Below, one piece after another: positions 11,086-22,088 of a stretch of DNA of 64,000 nucleotides. The stretch covers positions 73,675,536-73,739,535 of the forward strand of contig OX352764.1 of assembly GCA_947095585.1 (NCBI GenBank). The letters run 5' to 3'. The notes below the pieces were generated by a model. The model worked only from the letters and a program-made list of their open reading frames with translations. It did no database searches and was not told where the DNA came from. Source of the stretch: Nephrocerus scutellatus (lineage: Eukaryota > Arthropoda > Insecta > Diptera > Pipunculidae). A program made the position numbers and the translations under genes. Within the stretch, counting starts at the first letter, position 1. Each line of letters begins with the position of its first letter.

Positions 11086-12300
11086 CAAATGCTATGCAAC
11101 TTTTCCAAAATATTCTTACTAACCTATCGGACCGTCACTGATATCTTTTCTAACAAAAAAATTCGTTAAATCGTTAATATTTAAATGCATTAACTGGCGA
11201 ACGTGATTTTCAACTAAACGATGTCCAGTTTTTAGTGACATTTTCCTGTTCGTTGGCTTTGGAAAACATCAGTATACGTCTTAACCAACAGATCTAACGA
11301 GCGTCAGAGATCAACATTAATTTATTAAAAAAAACAAAAACCGGAAATTGAAGATAAAAGTGGTAGAAATATTATTAACGCTCCATCAATTCGATTATTC
11401 TCGTATGTACTTCGAAAAGTAGACATGTGAGAAGTACTCGTAGAGTCATATTATATGGAGATTAGCTAGTGTTCTGTTTTTAAGTATTCCCATAAATATA
11501 TATATTTTCTAAACTCAGCTAAACGTTATTATTGCATTCATTTGACTTGTGGGGAGTACATTAGTACTTAAACTCTCATAAAGAGTCTGAAAGAATGAGT
11601 ATAGATCATCAGATGCAGGAAGTTTAAGTGCCTCAATCTAATGGGATATCCGTATAGTGACACGACCTACACAGAGCAAATAACGTCATCAAAAAGGTCG
11701 GTCGTTGTATCAACCTTGAGACTGCGCATGAGAATAAAATCTTTAGTACGCAACCGAGTTGAGTATAAAATTCATTCACTTCATAGTTTGGTATTCTGCA
11801 ATGAGGTTGTTTCTTTTTACACGCCATTTACTTCAATTATAACAGTCTTCCGGGGTTGCTTTGATTACAGCAACCAACCGCCCAGTGTTCAGCCTTGCTC
11901 GTAGTCTCTCAGTAGCGAACGGAACTTTTGTGATGCACATTGCACGGAATCTCATCAACATTAACGTGAACAGCACTATGAATCAGGAATATAAGCAGGA
12001 GTAAATACCATTAAATTACACTTCAAAGAATTTTAAAATATATTTTTTATGGTGCGCATTTTAAGTATCCACCCACATAGTTAGCTAAACAAGCATGTTC
12101 TTAAATAAAAGTATAGGAAGAATGTTTTGCTTTATACGAGTATAACGCAAGCACTTTTAAAAGTTTTAATTTTTATTCAATGGATGATTTCAGCCATTTC
12201 AATGCAAGTATTGTTCTAGATATATTTATATCTAATTATTCCAAAAGATGTTGATATACGTTTCTGTAGCGATGTCGTAGAGATGTAAGGGTTTGGCAAA
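11086..12300. other. AT-rich sequence with a promoter-like spot
   Basis: No supported gene. A TATA-type string (tataaaa at 11764) lies 37 bp before an ATG at 11801, but that frame closes after 13 codons. The promoter reading is weak. Confidence 0.4.
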
Positions 12301-12480
12301 TCTATTTATATAAAGAAGAGAATTTTTTTTAAATGTTTGTGCCTAACTAACTGTGGATCGGCTTGACCAGTTTTAACCAAACTTGCCCATGCATTCATTT
12401 GTTTCAAATCGATTTGTTAGAGTAGACATATTTGTCACCTCTAATGAGTTCGAATTTCGAACGTAACATCAAATTGAAAT
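12301..12480 (+). mobile_element. Helitron-type 5' end fragment
   Basis: Starts A|TCTATTTATATAAAGAAG, matching the layout of the Helitron end at 2889, followed by cggcttgaccagttttaacc, which resembles the 'accgatt' motif inside insect Helitron ends. No matching CTRR end could be assigned downstream. The ctag near 12890 is followed by A rather than T. Confidence 0.4.
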
Positions 12481-13056
12481 TTCAAATTAAAACTTTCAGT
12501 AAGAGATTTCTCTAAAAGTTCACATGAGGTTTTATGATTGGGTGTTCCATTTTAGGGAAACGGTGTTTTGAGGTTTAAAGGAAATTATAGCTATATGCAC
12601 ACAAACAAGATAAAGTGCATTTGCGTGTATCCAGAAGTATTTGTGTGTCATTTTAGTTTACCATATTTTCGAAGACATCACAGTCATTCATATATACATA
12701 TATATTTGTATTTTGTACGTTTGGTTTGTTCGCTTTTACTCGATCTTCGGTATTGTAATATGCTTATGGCACCCAGTAAATGGTTCTTTTGTTTTTAACG
12801 AAATAACACAATATCATTGATTGTTTTTTTGAGTTCATGTAAGCAATAATGATGCGAATGTGTGTGTGTGTGGCTTAATAAATAATAAAAGCCATTCACT
12901 AGATATTGATTTATGATTTTATGAATTTACCTTATGTGGCGTACACCACAGCGGTAGCGGCCATTATCTGTCCGCAATCTTCAGTTCAAATGTTTCATTA
13001 AGATTCCTTGTAACGACTCATTTCCCCACCACCTACTGAGGTAGAGCCACTGGCGC
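12481..13056. other. AT-rich sequence, no gene seen
   Basis: Contains a short gtgtgtgtgtg run at about 12861. The 76-residue frame at 12568-12798 has no ATG start and no recognisable feature. Confidence 0.5.
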
Positions 13057-13084
13057 GTTTTTTAAAATTCTCTATATAAACTTC
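13057..13084 (-). repeat. Array A cap terminus, split by an RTE element
   Basis: ttaaaattctctatataaac is the reverse complement of the cap end seen at 6300, 26655 and 36355. The cap continues at 15893, after the RTE insertion. The last 11 bases (13074-13084, atataaacttc) form the left copy of the target duplication. Confidence 0.7.
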
Positions 13085-13286
13085 GGCGGTCAGCCATCAG
13101 CAGAATAGGGGGAATAACACAGAATGCTCTAGAATTGCAGGTGACTATCTCTGACTGGTGGAAGTGCGATCAAACTTCCACGTAGTGGCCGCCGGTAATT
13201 TTCCTCCAATGTAGGAAATGCGGATTGATCGGGCTAGTCCCTTCAGAGTAAGGTTGGTGCGAGGCCAATAACCTCGCCCGAAAAAA

Positions 13287-14398
13287 ATGATTATTACGGA
13301 ACCTAAAATCAGCCTCGGATACACTGATGAACGACGTCGACCACGGCAACGAAGACGGCTAAACGATTTAAGAATTTTCTCATGGAACGTACGCTCACTG
13401 TATAGAGCTCGAGCTGCACAGCAGCTAGCCGATACCCTGTCTAAATATAATGCTGACTTAACAGCAATTCAGGAGATGCAGTGGACAGGGAATGTTGTCT
13501 TATAAAAATCAGAATATGACATATATTACAGCTGTCATGCAAGACATCATGTGCTCGGGGTGGGGTTTCTAGTCAGCAAAAGAATGAAACCCACCGTTAT
13601 CGGCTTTAATGCAGTAAATGAACGGCTATGCACCCTTCGCGTGCGGGGCAAATTTAAAAACATAAGCCTTATAAACGTTCACGCACCTACAGAGGATTTC
13701 CCAGACGATGAAAAAGAAGAATTCTTTGAATCAGTTGAACAGGAACTCCATGCCTGCCCTCAGTATGATGTAAAAATCATTATGGGGGATATGGATGCTA
13801 AAATAGGTAGGGAGCCAGTATTCAGGCAGTACATTGGCACCCATAGCTTACACGAGAACACTAATGACAATGGACAACGAGTCATAGAGGTGGCAGCAAG
13901 CAATAATGTGGTCGTTGCGAGTAAAAAGTTCGCGCGTAAAAATATCCACAAAGCCACCTGGGTATCTCCCGATGGACCACTCACAACCAGATAAACCACG
14001 TGTTGATAGACCGCCGCTACAACCCGAACCTGATGACGGTGCGAACGTACCGAGGTGTCAACGTCGACTCAGACGTTGGTATGGTGCTCCGAGCGCGGAT
14101 TTCATCATCACGGAAGACTGCATCCGCGAATCAGATTCGAGTCAACACGGCTGCCCTTCGCAAAGAAGAGACCAGAAACAACTACGGTCAAGCGATAGGA
14201 CTTGCCCTAAATGCAGGGAGAGTAGGTCCTGGGGCTGAGATGTCGGGCGTAGAAGAGAAATGGACACGCCTTAAAAATACTGTCATTAGAACTGCTGACT
14301 CCATCTTAGGCAGTAGTCGTAGAGATCGAAACGACTGGTTCGATGACGAATGTAAGCTAGCGACTGAACGTAAGAATGTTGCGTACCGAGCAACATAG
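13287..14398 (+). pseudogene. RTE endonuclease domain, broken
   Basis: The apurinic-type endonuclease is recognisable by FSWNVRSL, AIQEMQW, INVHAPTEDF, GDMDAKIGRE (normally GDFNAKIG) and HKATWVSPDG. Three frames are needed: 13287-13505, 13551-13994 and 14000-14398. Stops fall at 13503 and 13992. Compared with the copies at about 25160 and 50360, nine bases are missing after the SD codons near 14072, removing the HYL that follows and so the catalytic His of the SDH motif. The final part holds the linker with DRNDWFDDECKLATERKNVA. The nuclease cannot be active. Confidence 0.85.
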
Positions 14399-14796
14399 AA
14401 CGCGGGAGGAATATAAAAAGCTGAGAAGATATGAAAAAACAGTTCACCGGCGAAAGAAAGCAGCCTAGGACAAGAATTTCGTCCGTGAACTGGAACAATC
14501 CAGATAGTAAGGACCACACCAGGCGCGGAATTTCTACCAAAGGGTCCGCGGTATGACGCAATATACACCGCGTTGCACATACTGCAAGGACAAAGAGGGT
14601 AATCTGATCGCCGATCTTAAAGGGAGGAAGAATTTATGCCAGAGGACTGGCGAAGAGGAATTCTGTGCCCCATACATAAGAATGGAGATATCACAAAATG
14701 CAGCAATTATCGTGGTATAACGTTGTTGTAGTACCGCGTATAAAATTTTCTCCTCTATCCTTCAAGACAGGATAGCCCCATACGCTAAAGTCATCA

Positions 14797-15870
14797 TTGG
14801 TCCATACCAGTGTGGCTTCATCCCAGGCAAATCAACAACTGATCAGATTTACACCTTTAGAAAAATTTCTAGAGTTTGAAAACTCACTACACCATCTTTT
14901 TATAGACTTTAAAGTCGCCTATGAAAACATAGCCAGTGTAGAACATTATAAAGCCATTAGAGAATTTGGCATCCCATATCAACTGACACGACTATGTAGG
15001 TTGACCATGACGAATGTTATAAGCCAAGTAAAAATATCCGGATCACTACCAATCCCATTCAACATCTATAGCAGGCTCCGCCAAGGGGATGGACTGGCCT
15101 GCGTCCTCTTCAACTTGTCGTTGCAGAAAGTGATCCGAGACTCTGACGTAATGGCGAGAGGAACAATCCTGTATAAGTCAATTCAGATACTGGCTTACGC
15201 AGACGATATTGACATCGCTTGTAGAAACCCAAGAGCTGTACAGGAAGCTGTTCTCCACAAAAACTGGGGCTGTACATAAATGAGAGCAAAACAAAGTACA
15301 TAGTGGCTACGTCTGCGAGTAGAAGATCCAACATTGGTCCCTCAATTCAAATAAAGGAGCACGAATTTGAAGTAGTGCAATCTTTTAACTATCTCGGGTC
15401 AACTGTAGCAGCCGATAACAGAATGGAACCAGAAATACGCGCACGGTTGCTTAAAGACAAAGCCTACTTTAGGCTGTCAAGACTCTTCATATCCAGGAAC
15501 TTAACCATAACATCCAAGCTGCTGATATATATATAGACAATGGTGGATGCGAGACTTGGGTGCTTTGCAAAAAGCATTCTGACCTCTTACCCGCGTTCGA
15601 GAGAAAAGTCTTACGGAGAATTGAAAATTAAGCTCGGTAGGCTGCAGTGTGCTGGACACCTAGCTCGCATGAGGGAAGAGGATCCTGTTCGGAAAGTCCT
15701 TTGCGGTAGGATTTATGGAACACGACAGCGAGGCTAGCCAAGACTACGCTGGAAGGATGGCGTAGACCAGGACGCCCAGATTTTAGGGATGGCAAACCTG
15801 ATGACATCGGCTTGAACTCGGGACCGGTGGAGAGACTTTTTGCAGGAGGCCAGAACCGGACCCCGGTTGT
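14797..15870 (+). pseudogene. RTE reverse transcriptase and C-terminus, broken
   Basis: The frame at 14797-15279 carries the DFK box of RT, REFGIPYQLTRLCRLT, RQGDG (block with QGD) and the catalytic AYADDIDIA. It continues after a frameshift in 15303-15536 (SFNYLGSTVAADNRMEPEIR) and 15540-15737 (LGRLQCAGHLARM). RTE proteins normally run unbroken from endonuclease to this WxGHxxRM-like tail. Here several frameshifts and stops intervene, and part of the region between linker and RT (about 14400-14800) is shortened. Confidence 0.85.
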
Positions 15871-15892
15871 AGAGCCAAATATGATGTTGATG

Positions 15893-16075
15893 ATATTAAC
15901 TTCGCGTGCCCGTGTGTTTCTTTGTCGTGGAATCTTCCGATACAAATTTTTTAAAAAAAATTTACCCTATTTTCTTTAAATTTGATGTAGCATTGTTGTA
16001 GAATTTTTTTGCTTGGATTTTTCAAAAACCGCTCCTTTTTAAAAAAATTTTTTAAGATGTGAATATATCAAAATA
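15893..16075 (-). repeat. Array A cap and unit, right of the RTE insertion
   Basis: attaacttcgcgtgcccgtg continues the cap cut at 13084. It is followed by tttgtcgtggaatcttcc, the same text as at 10035, and a degenerate unit (ccctattttctttaaatttg). Confidence 0.65.
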
Positions 16076-16087
16076 ATTGTCTGAAGG

Positions 16088-16520
16088 TCAAGAAATTACT
16101 GGCTGTGATTTTGCGTTTTCACATTCTTTTAGTTTTATTAATATCTCTGACATGTTATATGATTTCTTGTCCTTTGTGAGTTCATTGACACAAGAAGAAC
16201 AAGTATAACTCATATGCTTTATCTTGAAAATTTTGAAAAATGCGTAACCAGCAAAATATCTGACTGCTAACATCGACTTTTACTTCAATAGTATCGACTT
16301 TCTCATTTTCAAATTCATATTCTTGTAGATAATTCAAAAGTAGCTGTTAAATCCAAACTAGTATTTTCAATATCTAATATCATGTCAGAGTTATCTTTCC
16401 TACTATCGCTACTCTCTAAAACTGCTGACCAATCTAATTGAAAAAATTCAGAATCATCCTCTTCACAATTTGAAAATTTATTGACATATTTTTCAGATTT
16501 CTAAAATATATCTGAACTAA
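16088..16520 (-). pseudogene. Decayed transposase-like fragment
   Basis: The minus-strand frame 16273-16088 reads VRYFAGYAFFKIFKIK followed by CSSC, reminiscent of the Y-AGY...C..C segment near the C-terminus of P-element/THAP9-type transposases. Upstream, a second frame (about 16510-16330) is open for about 55 codons and acidic, with EEDDSEFFQLDWSAV, and a third frame bridges them. Two frameshifts are thus implied. The family assignment rests on a short motif only and is tentative. An unrelated decayed host gene is possible. Confidence 0.3.
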
Positions 16521-17144
16521 CATTAGCTCAGAATATGTGTATCCTCTATAATTTATATTTTATTGTAGTTTAATAAGTAAGTATTAACATGCATCTCTGC
16601 ATATAATTTATCAGCATGCGACTCAGCATGCGCGACGCTATGCATGAGTGCATAGCATTTCCACGCGCATACCAATAAGAAAACTGAAGCCAAAAGTAAG
16701 AAAGCCTAACAGCAAGTTAAACGTCATAACACATAGCATATACGAACACGTATGAGAACTGTCATTGCTTCTTTGATTTTATTTGCTGGTTTGTGTCTAT
16801 GATTTCGAATTTACTGTAAGCTCTCCGTGGTAATAAATCATACATTCAAAAAACCACCAGTCCCAGTTCGAATTGAATCCGATCAAGAATCTTTTAAAAA
16901 CACAAAAAAACATTTCTGAACATAGCATTATGTAAACATGGGTGAGACATCCAGGTATTTATTATCTTTGATATTACTTATCACTTGGAATCAAACATAT
17001 CTGGTGGGAATTGGTCAATATTTGGGGTCTTGTTGATTGTGAAGTGGTATTTGGGGGCTATATTAGTGTCAAACGTGCACCGCTAGGCACTCAGTTAATA
17101 TTATAAAGTTTAAGCTGAAAAATTATCTCTTAACTATAGATGTA
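16521..17144. other. AT-rich sequence, no gene seen
   Basis: No coding frame or repeat match was found in this stretch. Confidence 0.5.
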
Positions 17145-17414
17145 TTAATAGTCCAGGGTGGTCATCATCGGAGCAGCGGGCCACCAGTAGCGGTGGTTGT
17201 CATCAGTGTTAAGCGGTTTGATCGGTGCGGTTGTTATCATCGGCATCTTAACGGTGAAGTAGGAAGTCGTCTTCGGAGCGATAGTAATTTTCGGGACAGT
17301 ATCGGTGATAGGAGTGGAAGTCATCTGCCGGACGTTATCGTTGATGGGAATCGAAGTCATCTTGGGGGCGGTAGTCATCATGAGGCCGTTATCGGTGATT
17401 GAACTGGAAGTCAT
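17145..17414 (-). CDS. Thr/Pro/Ser-rich repetitive ORF, unknown
   Basis: An 89-codon frame with a true ATG (17414) directly preceded by an in-frame stop. The protein is built of imperfect repeats such as MTSTPITDTVPK and MTTAPKMTSIPINDN, with repeat starts spaced 54, 36 and 54 bp apart, all multiples of 18. Composition is mucin-like, but there is no signal peptide at the start. The surrounding 17.15-18.1 kb is GC-richer than its neighbours. It may be a fragment of a repetitive secreted protein, or an 18-bp minisatellite that is open by chance. Confidence 0.25.
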   Translation of the reverse strand: MTSSSITDNGLMMTTAPKMTSIPINDNVRQMTSTPITDTVPKITIAPKTTSYFTVKMPMITTAPIKPLNTDDNHRYWWPAAPMMTTLDY

Positions 17415-19969
17415 CTTTTAGCGGCATAGGCATTTGAGAGCGGTACGAATAGGAGGAGCAACAGCTGTCGTCTGCGTTTTGCATGTTGCCGACGGATTGA
17501 CAGACATCTATGTTTGTGGCCATGATATGATCATCCGTCGCAGTTTAGTAGACGGTCATATCTGGCTTGGTGATTTAATAAAAGGTAACGGTTATAGTTT
17601 ATTTGTCATGAAGGTTTATTGACTCGTACACTTTACGGTCCAACGGCTGAGTCCTTCTTGTTTTTGTTTTTTGTCGATGCTGCATGAACGTCGATCATTT
17701 TGCTCAGAGCAGGTTTGGCGGTTGTGTGCTAGCCTTCCACACGTACTACAACCAATTTCGCCTGTCGGTTTGTTTGGTCGTAATGGAGATATTTAGATAG
17801 TGGTTGGAGACAATTCGCTGACGATTTTGCTAGGCAGACAGCAAGGTTGACGTCTGGCTTCAACCAATGTGTTGGAAATTTGGACGGGTGATCGCCAACT
17901 TGGAATGTTTGGTTTGGCTACTTCTTCAGTTGAATGTTGATCGGAGTAGTAGTATAACTGGTCTGGTCGGATGTCGGTCTCGATACAGTGTGAATTTGGG
18001 TATGAATAGCGAAACCGTAGCCGCTACCGTTAGAGACGTTTGCCAACTCATTAATGTCTGTATCGGAGTTATTATATTCCCTCCTTTGCTAAACTTCTTC
18101 AGATTTGTTAAATAGTTGCGATTGTTGCCATACCATGCCAGTGCGTTGGATTTCAGCTATTCCGGCAATGTTTGTATGATTTGGTTTAGCGGGATTTGGT
18201 AGCATATGGACAAATTCCTCTATTCCACCGAGAAATTCGATAAGAGCATATGCTGTAGTGCGATCTATATTAATTCCGGTTTTAACACTAGGGAAAAGAC
18301 AATTTTATCCCCCTAATGTCGCTTATCGTCTTCTCATCAATCGATCATGTGATTTAACCGATTAGTCATTCAGAGGCTTTTGATGCTTTTAACTGCTGAT
18401 AACTGATAAAATTCAACGGTGGAATTTTGATAGACGTTTGTCGGTTGAAGACTCTACTAAATCAACGGTTCGTTTGTGACTTCGAAAAATTTTGTTTGGT
18501 GCCTTGGGAAAAGTATCAGTCGGTATCGATTAGTTTCCGGTGGTGGCGAATTCAAATAAATTGCAGTTGTTTGTGACTGAGTCATGATCATATGCTTTTC
18601 GGGCGGGTGAAAAATAAAAATTACTATTTTAATTAAATAAAAAATATCCACTTGAATCTTTATCCAAAAAAAATCTGCCGGTCCCGAATTCGAGCGAAAG
18701 TTATACATATTGGTTCTTAGAACAGTGGTTCTGTCATTGAATCTGGACCTTTTTAACATTTTTTATGCTACTTCTCAAAATAGGAATTGAAATAGCCTTT
18801 TAAATATTCCTATTCGTTATTAGTTCCAAGCCACTAGGCATCTTATTGCTTTTAAAGTTTTCTTGAAGGATAAATTACAGCAATAGTGGCTTAACCGATT
18901 TTGTATTAATAAATTTAAATTTCATAAACTTTTAGTATAAAAAATAAGTATACAGTAAGTAAGTTAGTAGACCTAAAAAATTGAATTATTTTAATCTCAA
19001 CCACGAACATCATAAAGATGTGATGTGATGTGATGCGATTGAAATAAAAAAAGACTTTATTGATTGCCATAAAAATGTAATCAATCGATTAATGAGTGTA
19101 ATCTGTCAACAAAGAAGATTTTACAGATTTGGTCCCTTTAAAATGATAACTGTCATTTGGTCACGTTCAAGAATTCCATCAACGATACCTTGTAAAACGA
19201 ACAGAAAATAAATCGCCATCCCGATGACACATATAATTACAATGTTGATGGTCAATCAAAAATCTTCGTACATGTCTGGAATGCCTGAAAATTGTTACAA
19301 GACTTCGAACTTTAACGTGAAATTCATCGATATATAACTTTTTTAAGAAAATTGGGTTTAAGAAATCGTTGATTGTTGGTTGCATAGAATTTCGACGTTT
19401 CAGAAATTAAACGCTAGATTGTCATATTATTAAACATTAAGTGGCTTTTTAATTATCTTTATTCACCACGCGTCTGGATGTTTTTGTTTGTTTGTGTTTT
19501 TTTTATATATTTTTTCAAAATTAAAACGATTTTTGTCAAAATTTCCACACGCGTGTATTTCCGATTAGAGAACATGAAAAATTGAATGGTTTTTTAGTTT
19601 TTATTCCCACGCTTTCAATCTTTTTTCGGAGGGCATATTTTCTGAAATATAGTATATAGTAAAATTTTTCGCGCCTGCGATCTACTACTATTGCAAGACT
19701 TGCAAATGTTTTTGTTAAATTTTCTTAGTTTTCTGGAATTATTATAAAGTGACTCAGTTAAAACTTCTTAGATATGTATTTGTATTTTGCCACTTTTATG
19801 TCAAATGCTCAAGCTTGGACTTATAGTTATGGTGACAATCTGTCCTGTATTTCCGGGTACAATTCTGTAATTCAATAGCCTGTTCCCCAATTTTTTTTTT
19901 AAAGAAATGGATACAGTACAAAAATGTTTCGTATTTTTAATGTCTCGTAACTTTGTTTTCTCCAATGAC
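17415..19969. other. Non-coding stretch, no gene recognised
   Basis: Up to about 18100 it is GC-richer, with open frames on both strands but no identifiable domain. The 100-codon minus frame at 18457-18759 is unrecognised. A gatgt repeat lies at about 19017-19040. A degenerate array A-like landmark (gtatttccgattagagaac) is at about 19555-19574. Confidence 0.45.
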
Positions 19970-21810
19970 ACAGGTTCAAGGAGTTTAAGCCCTTATTATG
20001 GCACCGCCTTTATTATGAAAGGAAAGAGTAGATGTCGATGTACACACATTTTGAATGCATGCGGATCATAGTGATGCGGGAATAAAGAACTTGGTAAAGC
20101 ATTTCACACTCGTGTTTTACGACTGAAGAGAAAGTCTATAAACTTAACAGTACGTCGGAAGATTGGCTTTAGGGTTAACTGCTTAATAGCGATGGAATCA
20201 ATCAATATATCTCTAAAACCAAATTTTTATTTTAAAGTTTAAAAGAGCATTCATTATTTTTCACTTAGATTCTTTTTATATTATATATTATCATTTGCCT
20301 TGTAAATAGGAGCCAGATCGGAGGGAGTGAAATATATCTTGCACGGTGCTAGGCAGCCAAGGCACTTCGCAGCATTTTTGGCGTTGACATACTCATAGTT
20401 GAAAGGTTTTACGCATCCCTTAGTTGCGTCTCAATGAGGAAAGCCATTAAGCTAAACTGTCTCACCAATCAGAACATACCTAAAATTGATAGTTTTTCAG
20501 TTTTCTCCATGCAAATGTCGTTCATAGATAATGGCTGGAGATTACTATTTTGCTTCAACGACATAAGACAGCATTGGATTTTGGATTTTGGCCAAACACT
20601 ATAAAAAGGCTTTGAAATATCAAGTGCCACAACTTTTCTTTCACCAAACTTATAAACGGTCTGGTTTCACTTTTCGGTGAGAACAAATCCCGAAGAGAAC
20701 TTTGTTCACGGGAAACATACCAACGGTCATTCACTATTTCTTGTGGTGCAAATATTTCATAAGCTGATGGTTAATCAGCGCTTTCATGAAAAGAAGGACT
20801 ATGGGTAGGTACGAAGAGAGACATTGAACGGTTCGCCGTTTTTGGTGTAGGCTGGAAAAATGTTTTTTCCAAGTAATCGAAAAGAGTCGGATAAGTGGAA
20901 AAGCTTACGCAATGAAGAACACCTCTTCAGAACTTATGGGGAAATATCATCTGGTCCAGCGGATTTTTGTATGCTGAGGTCACTTAACAAGCTAGACACT
21001 TCATGAGTACGAAGAAGAGTGTCTGATACTTGAAAATACAGGTAAAAGAAACGCGCAATCTGGAAACGTGGAGCTAGCACAAAAATGTGCAACAAGTGAT
21101 TAGCCTTGCACTTAGATATGACAGCTGGAATGTCGATGTGAGTGATCGTTGGATAGACGACGAGGCTGTATTTTGAATTCTTTTCCCGAATGACCAAAAA
21201 GTTTTCCTACTTTTGCGGCAATCATTTAATTTAATTTTGTCTGTTTTTGCTTTATACAATCGAAAGTTTACCTCTATGTTCCTAAAAGCCTTTTTTAAGA
21301 TTAAATCATACCATCCATCATCCTTAGGTTTGATAGACTTAATTCTGAAAGGAATAAAGTCTTTCATACCAATGTGAATGAATTTCGTGATCGCATCAGG
21401 GGTGGCATCCACGTCACTATTGAGGAAGTACAGCTACCTGCTTAATTTCCCAACGGATGTATTAAAGTCATCTCAATTAGCTTTCTCGTAATACCATTCT
21501 AATCATTTTTGAGTATATATCTTTTATTCAGTGGTCTATAGACGTGAGATATTAGCTATATTAGCTGATACAAGACAATGGTCGGATAAGCATAGAGGTG
21601 ATCATACATTAACCTTGTATTTATTGGGATGAGAGGTAAGAAATATGATTGTATATGATTGTCACACATGTAAGTCTAATTGTCTCAGCGAATAGCTCAG
21701 TATATATAACACCTTCTTTCGGGTGTTGTCTGTCCAGAGTGGCTAATATAACCAGAATTGTGCACATTGAAATCGCCCAAATTTGCATTTGTATTTGTCC
21801 CGTTTTTGCA
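19970..21810 (-). mobile_element. FADD-type LINE, copy 2, heavily decayed
   Basis: Minus-strand homologue of 3056-5310. The 3' side (about 19990-20185) matches 3096-3310. RT pieces are recognisable near 20300-20980. The frame 21412-21074 parallels the linker of copy 1 (MDATPDAITK versus MDAAADAITN; DDGWYDL). It extends further 5' than copy 1: around 21545-21800 the translation gives GDFNVHNSGYISHSG and SPLCLSDHCLV, the end of an endonuclease domain. It is truncated and frame-broken throughout. About 280 bp near 20190-20300 is replaced by repeat E. Confidence 0.75.
20186..20300 (+). repeat. Dispersed repeat E, copy 1
   Basis: About 115 bp starting aatagcgatggaatcaat and ending near atatattatcattt. 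It is shared with 21973-22088 and sits inside the decayed LINE, where it replaces about 280 bp of the expected sequence. Confidence 0.6.
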
Positions 21811-21972
21811 TATTGGAATCGCTTTTAAATATATATGTAAAAATACATATATATATATTAGGACTTAGCCATCAATTACAACTATAAACATGGTACTGGA
21901 TCCAATAAGCCAAGAGGAAACAACATAATTTCGTAGCTATTGCTTATAGCTTTCCTTGATTAAGGTCAAAAT

Positions 21973-22088
21973 AGCGATGGAATCAATAAATCCCTAAAAT
22001 AAGATCAACTTGGTCTTTATTATTAGGTTCTGAAGAGCATTTATTCTTTTTCCCTTACATTCTTGTAATATTATATATCATCATTCTA
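21973..22088 (+). repeat. Dispersed repeat E, copy 2
   Basis: Same start (aatagcgatggaatcaat) and similar end as copy 1, about 1.8 kb away and in the same orientation. Confidence 0.6.

Larger units (their letters stand above)
13085..15892 (+). mobile_element. RTE-clade LINE, near full length, copy 1
   Basis: Flanked by atataaacttc (13074-13084) and atattaacttc (15893-15903), an 11-bp duplication with one mismatch. The shared 5' start ggcggtca is also present in the copy at 26292. The 3' end carries a short ATG-rich tail (atgatgttgatg), typical of RTE elements, which end in microsatellites rather than poly-A. The element inserted into an array A cap whose intact form is seen at about 36340. 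Confidence 0.85.

Noticed and set aside
11764..11842. TATA box followed by a short ORF, possible promoter
   Set aside because: The frame stops after 13 codons, no downstream exon was found, and TATA-like strings are common in AT-rich DNA.
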